A stretch of 64,000 nt of DNA from Mesorhizobium sp. (GTDB lineage: Bacteria > Pseudomonadota > Alphaproteobacteria > Rhizobiales > Rhizobiaceae), in NCBI GenBank assembly GCA_004020315.1, contig SAQG01000018.1, positions 1 through 64,000 of the forward strand. The letters are read 5' to 3'. The position numbers and the translations under genes are program-made. Positions within the stretch are counted from its first letter, which is position 1; every line of letters begins with the position of its first letter. Under the pieces are notes generated by a model, which was not told the origin of the DNA, made no database searches, and saw nothing but the letters and a program-made list of their open reading frames with translations. This document shows, piece by piece, positions 59,775 through 64,000 of the stretch.

Positions 59775-62700
59775 ATGGCAATTCTGGCAGCCGTCTACCA
59801 CCTGACCCATTACAAATATGACCGGCCGGTCGTTCTCGGCCCTCAGGTCATCAGGCTGCAGCCGGCGCCGCATTCCCGCACCAAGGTGCTCAGCCATTCG
59901 CTGAAGGTCGAGCCGGCGAACCACTTCGTCAACCTGCAGCAGGATCCTTACGGCAACTTCCTTGCGCGCTTCGTGTTTCCCGAACCGGTGACGGAACTGA
60001 AGATCGAGGTCGACCTAGTCGCCGACATGACGGTCTACAATCCATTCGATTTCTTCGTCGAGCCATCGGCCGAGACCTTTCCGTTCAAATACCCGGAAGA
60101 GATCAGCGACGATCTCACCATCTACCGGACACCGGAACCGGCCGGGCCGCTGCTGTCGGCGTTCCTACAAACCATCGATCGCAGTCCAACCAACACCGTC
60201 AATTTCGTCGTCGACCTCAATGCGCGCCTGCAGCGCGAGATCGCCTATATCGTGCGCATGGAAACCGGCGTTTTCTCGCCGGAGGAAACGCTGGCCGCCA
60301 AGAAGGGTTCGTGCCGAGATACGAGCTGGCTGCTGGTGCAGATCCTGAGGAATCTCGGTATCGCCGCGCGCTTCGTCTCCGGCTATCTGATCCAGCTGAA
60401 GCCCGATCTCGTCGCACTTGACGGACCGCCCGGCACTGCCGTCGACTTCACCGATCTTCATGCCTGGTGCGAGGTCTATCTGCCGGGGGCCGGCTGGATC
60501 GGCTTCGACCCGACCTCCGGCCTGCTGACCGGCGAAAGCCATGTGCCGCTCGCCGCAACGCCGCATTTCCGCAACGCCGCGCCTATTTCCGGCATGGCGA
60601 GCTTCGCCAATGTCGAGTTCGGCTTCGACATGCGGGTCGACCGCATCGCCGAGCACCCGCGCATCACCAAGCCGTTCTCGGACGAGAGCTGGCAGGCGCT
60701 CGATGCGCTAGGCGTCCAGGTCGACGCCGCGCTCGAGGCCGGGGACGTGCGGCTGACCATGGGTGGCGAGCCGACTTTTGTGTCGATCGACGATTTCGAG
60801 GCGGAGGAGTGGAACACCGCCGCCGTCGGTCCGACAAAACGCGAAAAGGCCGATGCGCTGATCCGCCGGCTGCGTGAGCGTTTCGCGCCCGGCGGCTTCC
60901 TGCACTACGGGCAGGGCAAGTGGTATCCGGGCGAAAGCCTGCCGCGCTGGACCTTCTCGCTGTACTGGCGCACCGACGGCGAGCCGGTGTGGAGCGACCC
61001 ATCGCTGATCGCGCAGGAAAACAGCGAAGCAGATGTCGGACCGAAGCAGGCTGAAAGCCTGCTGACGACGATTGCCGATGAACTCGGCATCGACAAGACC
61101 ATGGTCAGCGAAGCCTATGAGGACCCGGCCGAGTGGTTGCTCAAGGAAGGCAAGCTGCCGGACAATGTCGATCCATCCAATTCGAAGCTGGAGGACCCCG
61201 AGGAGCGCAGCCGCATGGCGCGGGTGTTCGAGCGCGGCCTGACCAAGCCATCGGGCTACGTGCTGCCTGTCCAGCGCTGGAACAGTCAGGCGTCCGGACC
61301 GCGCTGGCGTTCGGAGAAGTGGAAGACGCGGCGCGGCAAGCTGTTCCTGGTGCCGGGCGATTCACCGGTCGGCTACCGCCTGCCGCTCGGCACGCTGCCC
61401 CATGTGCCGCCAGCGCAGTTCCCCTATATCGTGCCGGTCGATCCTTCCCTGCCGCGTGGACCATTGCCGGCGCGCGAGGCGATTTTGCCTGAGGCCGCTC
61501 CTTCGCCGGAGGCGGCACCGGGCGAACTTGAAGGCGCCGACGAAATGGCGCGCCGTCAGCAGGCGGCGTCCTTCACGACCGCGACCGGCCAGCAGGACCG
61601 TGTCGAGCAGGAGATCACCGAGATCGGCGGAGCAGTGCGCACCGCGCTGTCGGTCGAGCCGCGCGACGGACGGCTTTGTGTGTTCATGCCGCCGGTCGAG
61701 GCGCTGGAAGACTATCTCGAACTGGTCGCGGCGGCCGAGAACGCGGCAAAGGCTATCGGCCTGCCGGTGCATATCGAGGGCTACGGCCCGCCGCATGATC
61801 CGCGACTCAACGTCATCCGGGTGGCTCCGGATCCCGGCGTCATCGAGGTCAACATCCATCCGGCCGCGAACTGGCAGGACTGCGTGGCGACGACCACGGC
61901 GATCTACGAAGAGGCGCGGCAGACACGGCTTGGCGCCGACAAGTTCATGATCGACGGCCGCCATACCGGTACCGGCGGCGGCAACCATGTCGTCGTCGGC
62001 GGCGGGACGCCCAACGACAGTCCGTTTCTGCGCCGCCCCGACCTGCTGAAAAGCCTGGTGCTGCAATGGCAGCGGCATCCGTCGCTGTCCTATCTGTTTT
62101 CGGGCCTGTTCATCGGCCCGACCAGCCAGGCGCCGCGTTTCGACGAGGCGCGCCACGATTCGCTCTACGAGCTCGAGATCGCGATGGCGCAGGTGCCGCA
62201 TCCGGACAAGGGGCAGGCCCCGCTGCCGTGGCTAGTCGACCGGCTGTTCCGCAACCTGTTGACCGACGTGACGGGGAACACCCACCGTTCGGAAATCTGC
62301 ATCGACAAGCTGTTTTCGCCCGACGGCCCGACCGGGCGGCTGGGGCTGGTCGAATTCCGCGGCTTCGAGATGCCGCCCAATGCGCGCATGAGCCTCGCGC
62401 AGCAATTGCTGGTGCGCGCCATTATAGCCCGCGCCTGGAAGAACCCGCTCGATGGCCGCTTCGTGCGCTGGGGCACGTCGCTGCATGACCGTTTTATGCT
62501 GCCGCACTATGTCTGGGCTGACTTTCTCGACGTGCTGGACGATCTCAAGCTGAACGGCTTTGAATTCCGTCCCGAATGGTTCGACGCGCAGCTTGAATTC
62601 CGCTTCCCGTTCTGCGGCGAGGTCCAGCATGCCGGCATCAAGCTGGAGCTGCGGCAAGCGCTGGAGCCGTGGCATGTCATGGGCGAGCAGGGCGCGATCG

Positions 62701-63152
62701 GCGGCACCGTGCGCTTCGTCGATTCCTCGGTCGAGCGGCTGCAGGTGAAGACGGAAGGGCTCAACCCGGAGCGTCACGCCGTCGTCTGCAACGGCCGCAT
62801 CGTGCCGATGAAGGTGACCGACACCAGAGAGATCGCGGTGGCGGGCGTCCGCTTCAAGGCCTGGCAGCCGGCATCGGGGCTGCATCCCGCGCTGCCGGTC
62901 AACACGCCGCTGGTCTTCGACATCTATGATCGTTGGTCGGGCCGGGCGGTCGGCGGCTGCGTCTACCATGTCGCGCATCCCGGCGGGCGCAGCTACGACA
63001 CCTTCCCTGTCAATGGCAACGAAGCGGAGGCGCGGCGGCTCGCCCGCTTCGAGCCACGCGGCCATACGCCGTCCGGCTACGTGCTGCGCGACGAACAAGC
63101 CTCTGAGGATTTTCCGATGACCCTTGACCTGCGGCGGCCTGCAAGACTCTGA
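59775..63152 (+). CDS. Transglutaminase-like/DUF2126 fusion protein
   Basis: 1125 residues. The N-terminal transglutaminase-type domain (about 1-290) has the Cys-His-Asp triad in KKGSCRDTSWLLVQILRNLG, DLHAWCEVYLPGAGWIGFDP and a following strand. The DUF2126 part (about 325-1110; TMGGEPTFVSIDDFEAEEWN, FLHYGQGKWYPGESLPRWTF) is predicted in the literature to be related to glutamine-synthetase-fold amidoligases. The family co-occurs with circularly permuted ATP-grasp proteins, one of which starts 6 bases downstream. Together they are thought to build and cut amide bonds in a peptide or modified protein; the substrate is unknown. Confidence 0.85.
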   Translation: MAILAAVYHLTHYKYDRPVVLGPQVIRLQPAPHSRTKVLSHSLKVEPANHFVNLQQDPYGNFLARFVFPEPVTELKIEVDLVADMTVYNPFDFFVEPSAETFPFKYPEEISDDLTIYRTPEPAGPLLSAFLQTIDRSPTNTVNFVVDLNARLQREIAYIVRMETGVFSPEETLAAKKGSCRDTSWLLVQILRNLGIAARFVSGYLIQLKPDLVALDGPPGTAVDFTDLHAWCEVYLPGAGWIGFDPTSGLLTGESHVPLAATPHFRNAAPISGMASFANVEFGFDMRVDRIAEHPRITKPFSDESWQALDALGVQVDAALEAGDVRLTMGGEPTFVSIDDFEAEEWNTAAVGPTKREKADALIRRLRERFAPGGFLHYGQGKWYPGESLPRWTFSLYWRTDGEPVWSDPSLIAQENSEADVGPKQAESLLTTIADELGIDKTMVSEAYEDPAEWLLKEGKLPDNVDPSNSKLEDPEERSRMARVFERGLTKPSGYVLPVQRWNSQASGPRWRSEKWKTRRGKLFLVPGDSPVGYRLPLGTLPHVPPAQFPYIVPVDPSLPRGPLPAREAILPEAAPSPEAAPGELEGADEMARRQQAASFTTATGQQDRVEQEITEIGGAVRTALSVEPRDGRLCVFMPPVEALEDYLELVAAAENAAKAIGLPVHIEGYGPPHDPRLNVIRVAPDPGVIEVNIHPAANWQDCVATTTAIYEEARQTRLGADKFMIDGRHTGTGGGNHVVVGGGTPNDSPFLRRPDLLKSLVLQWQRHPSLSYLFSGLFIGPTSQAPRFDEARHDSLYELEIAMAQVPHPDKGQAPLPWLVDRLFRNLLTDVTGNTHRSEICIDKLFSPDGPTGRLGLVEFRGFEMPPNARMSLAQQLLVRAIIARAWKNPLDGRFVRWGTSLHDRFMLPHYVWADFLDVLDDLKLNGFEFRPEWFDAQLEFRFPFCGEVQHAGIKLELRQALEPWHVMGEQGAIGGTVRFVDSSVERLQVKTEGLNPERHAVVCNGRIVPMKVTDTREIAVAGVRFKAWQPASGLHPALPVNTPLVFDIYDRWSGRAVGGCVYHVAHPGGRSYDTFPVNGNEAEARRLARFEPRGHTPSGYVLRDEQASEDFPMTLDLRRPARL

Positions 63153-63158
63153 TCAGCC

Positions 63159-64000
63159 ATGGCAAAGGGGAATCACAAGGAAATACGCGGCAGGCCGCAC
63201 AACCTGCTGGAGCACTACCAGCCGATCGACGGTGTCGTCGACGAGATGGTCGATGCATCGGGCAATCCCCGACCGGTCTGGAAGGACTTTATCGAGGCGC
63301 TGGAAGAATTGGGGCCTGAAAAGCTCGCCCAGCGCTTCGCCCGCGCCGACCAGTATCTGCGCGACGCCGGTGTCTATTACCGCGTCTACGACAAGGCCGG
63401 CGCCAATGAGCGCGAATGGCCGCTGGCGCATGTGCCGTTGCTGATCGAGGAGCAGGAATGGGCCGCGATCAGTGCCGGCCTGGTTCAGCGGGCCGAGCTG
63501 TTCGAAGAAACCATCGCCGACATCTACGGGCCGAACCGCCTGGTCGAGAAGGGCATCCTGCCGGCGGGGTTGATCGCCGCCAGCCCGGAATATTTGCGGC
63601 CCGTCGTCGGCACCAGACCGGCCAGCGGGCATTTCCTGCATTTCTGCGCCTTCGAGCTCGGCCGTGGACCGGACGGCCGCTGGTGGGTACTTGGCGACCG
63701 CACCCAGGCGCCGTCTGGCGCCGGTTTCGCGCTGGAAAACCGCGTCGCCACCACGCGTGCGCTGTCCGACATCTATGGCGAGATGCATGTCCACCGCCTT
63801 GCCGGCTTCTTCCGTCGCTTTCGCGACGCGCTGAACGGCATGGCTAAGGAGACCGGCGGCCGTGTCGCCATCCTGACGCCGGGGCCGCTCAACGAAACCT
63901 ATTACGAACATGCCTATATCGCCCGCTATCTCGGCATCATGCTGCTCGAAGGCGAGGATCTGACCGTCTCCGGCGGCCGGTTGATGGTGCGCACGGTATC
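63159..64000 (+). CDS. Circularly permuted ATP-grasp (DUF404/407) protein, N-terminal part
   Basis: 280 codons visible, cut by the right edge. It begins MAKGNHKEIRGRPHNLLEHY, then VDEMVDASGNPRPVWKDFIE and ETIADIYGPNRLVEKGILPA, and WWVLGDRTQAPSGAGFALEN, all characteristic of the DUF404/DUF407 (COG2308-type) circularly permuted ATP-grasp family. It should form a peptide or amide bond using ATP. It starts 6 bases after the DUF2126 gene, so they are in one operon; an alpha-E and a second transglutaminase gene are expected downstream. Confidence 0.9.
   Translation, partial: MAKGNHKEIRGRPHNLLEHYQPIDGVVDEMVDASGNPRPVWKDFIEALEELGPEKLAQRFARADQYLRDAGVYYRVYDKAGANEREWPLAHVPLLIEEQEWAAISAGLVQRAELFEETIADIYGPNRLVEKGILPAGLIAASPEYLRPVVGTRPASGHFLHFCAFELGRGPDGRWWVLGDRTQAPSGAGFALENRVATTRALSDIYGEMHVHRLAGFFRRFRDALNGMAKETGGRVAILTPGPLNETYYEHAYIARYLGIMLLEGEDLTVSGGRLMVRTV

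Noticed and set aside
1..64000. CRISPR arrays, tRNA or rRNA genes, prophage
   Set aside because: No regular spacer-repeat pattern, cloverleaf or ribosomal RNA sequence, and no phage structural genes were found on reading the window.

Overview
Overall: the window is dense, GC-rich bacterial chromosome. Gene content and protein style point to an alphaproteobacterium of the Rhizobiales, most likely Mesorhizobium or a close relative. The clues are an Omp10-type lipoprotein, homospermidine synthase, a class III ornithine decarboxylase behind a long structured leader, an AztCD/Zur zinc locus, a candidate MmgR (alpha-r8) small RNA, and the dispersed intergenic palindromes typical of this group. No rRNA, tRNA, CRISPR array or phage was seen. 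The only clear mobile DNA is one IS630-type end at the left edge.  Layout: 1-265 is the end of an IS630-type element. 405-10448 holds envelope and housekeeping genes: a BBP2-type porin, kdsD, an NfeD/SPFH membrane pair, hemH, a LysM-tailed UshA-like nucleotidase, omp10 and hss. 10772-15281 is a zinc-homeostasis region: zur, a COG0523 GTPase and a small Cys protein on the minus strand, divergent from aztC-aztD across a palindromic Zur box. The ABC ATPase and permease expected upstream of aztC survive only as a short remnant. 15352-27201 has pabB/pabC, a membrane-anchored helix-hairpin-helix protein, pepF, a sigma-54 response regulator, a DUF882 murein-hydrolase-like protein, eda, trhO and a DUF533 protein, followed by the candidate MmgR sRNA. 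27482-35894 contains an SDR, a YCII protein, an aminotransferase, a GNAT, a cation diffusion facilitator, a DenD-like dehydrogenase, a NicO/DUF1007 metal exporter pair and a LysR regulator. 35896-39819 has an amidase, a candidate speF-type leader with ornithine decarboxylase, a GNAT and an SCP2 protein. 39820-42183 looks like an accessory island: a decayed ClC-channel tail next to a 473-residue coiled-coil protein of unknown function. 42184-45130 has an MFS exporter and an acetylpolyamine-amidohydrolase-like enzyme. 45300-54975 is a co-directional catabolic-looking locus: YtcJ-type amidohydrolase, PotABCD-like transporter, NylA-like amidase and two NylB-like serine hydrolases. 55104-59663 has tex and a LysR/gcdH pair. 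59775 to the right edge begins a transglutaminase-DUF2126/circularly permuted ATP-grasp operon, cut by the window.  Themes: polyamine metabolism recurs (hss, ornithine decarboxylase, acetylpolyamine amidohydrolase, Pot-type importer), as does metal handling (Zur/Azt/COG0523, CDF, NicO). The most interesting signals are the NylA/NylB-like cassette behind a polyamine-type importer, the zinc operon that has lost its transporter core, the two candidate regulatory RNAs, and dispersed repeats that coincide with the stop codons of three genes.
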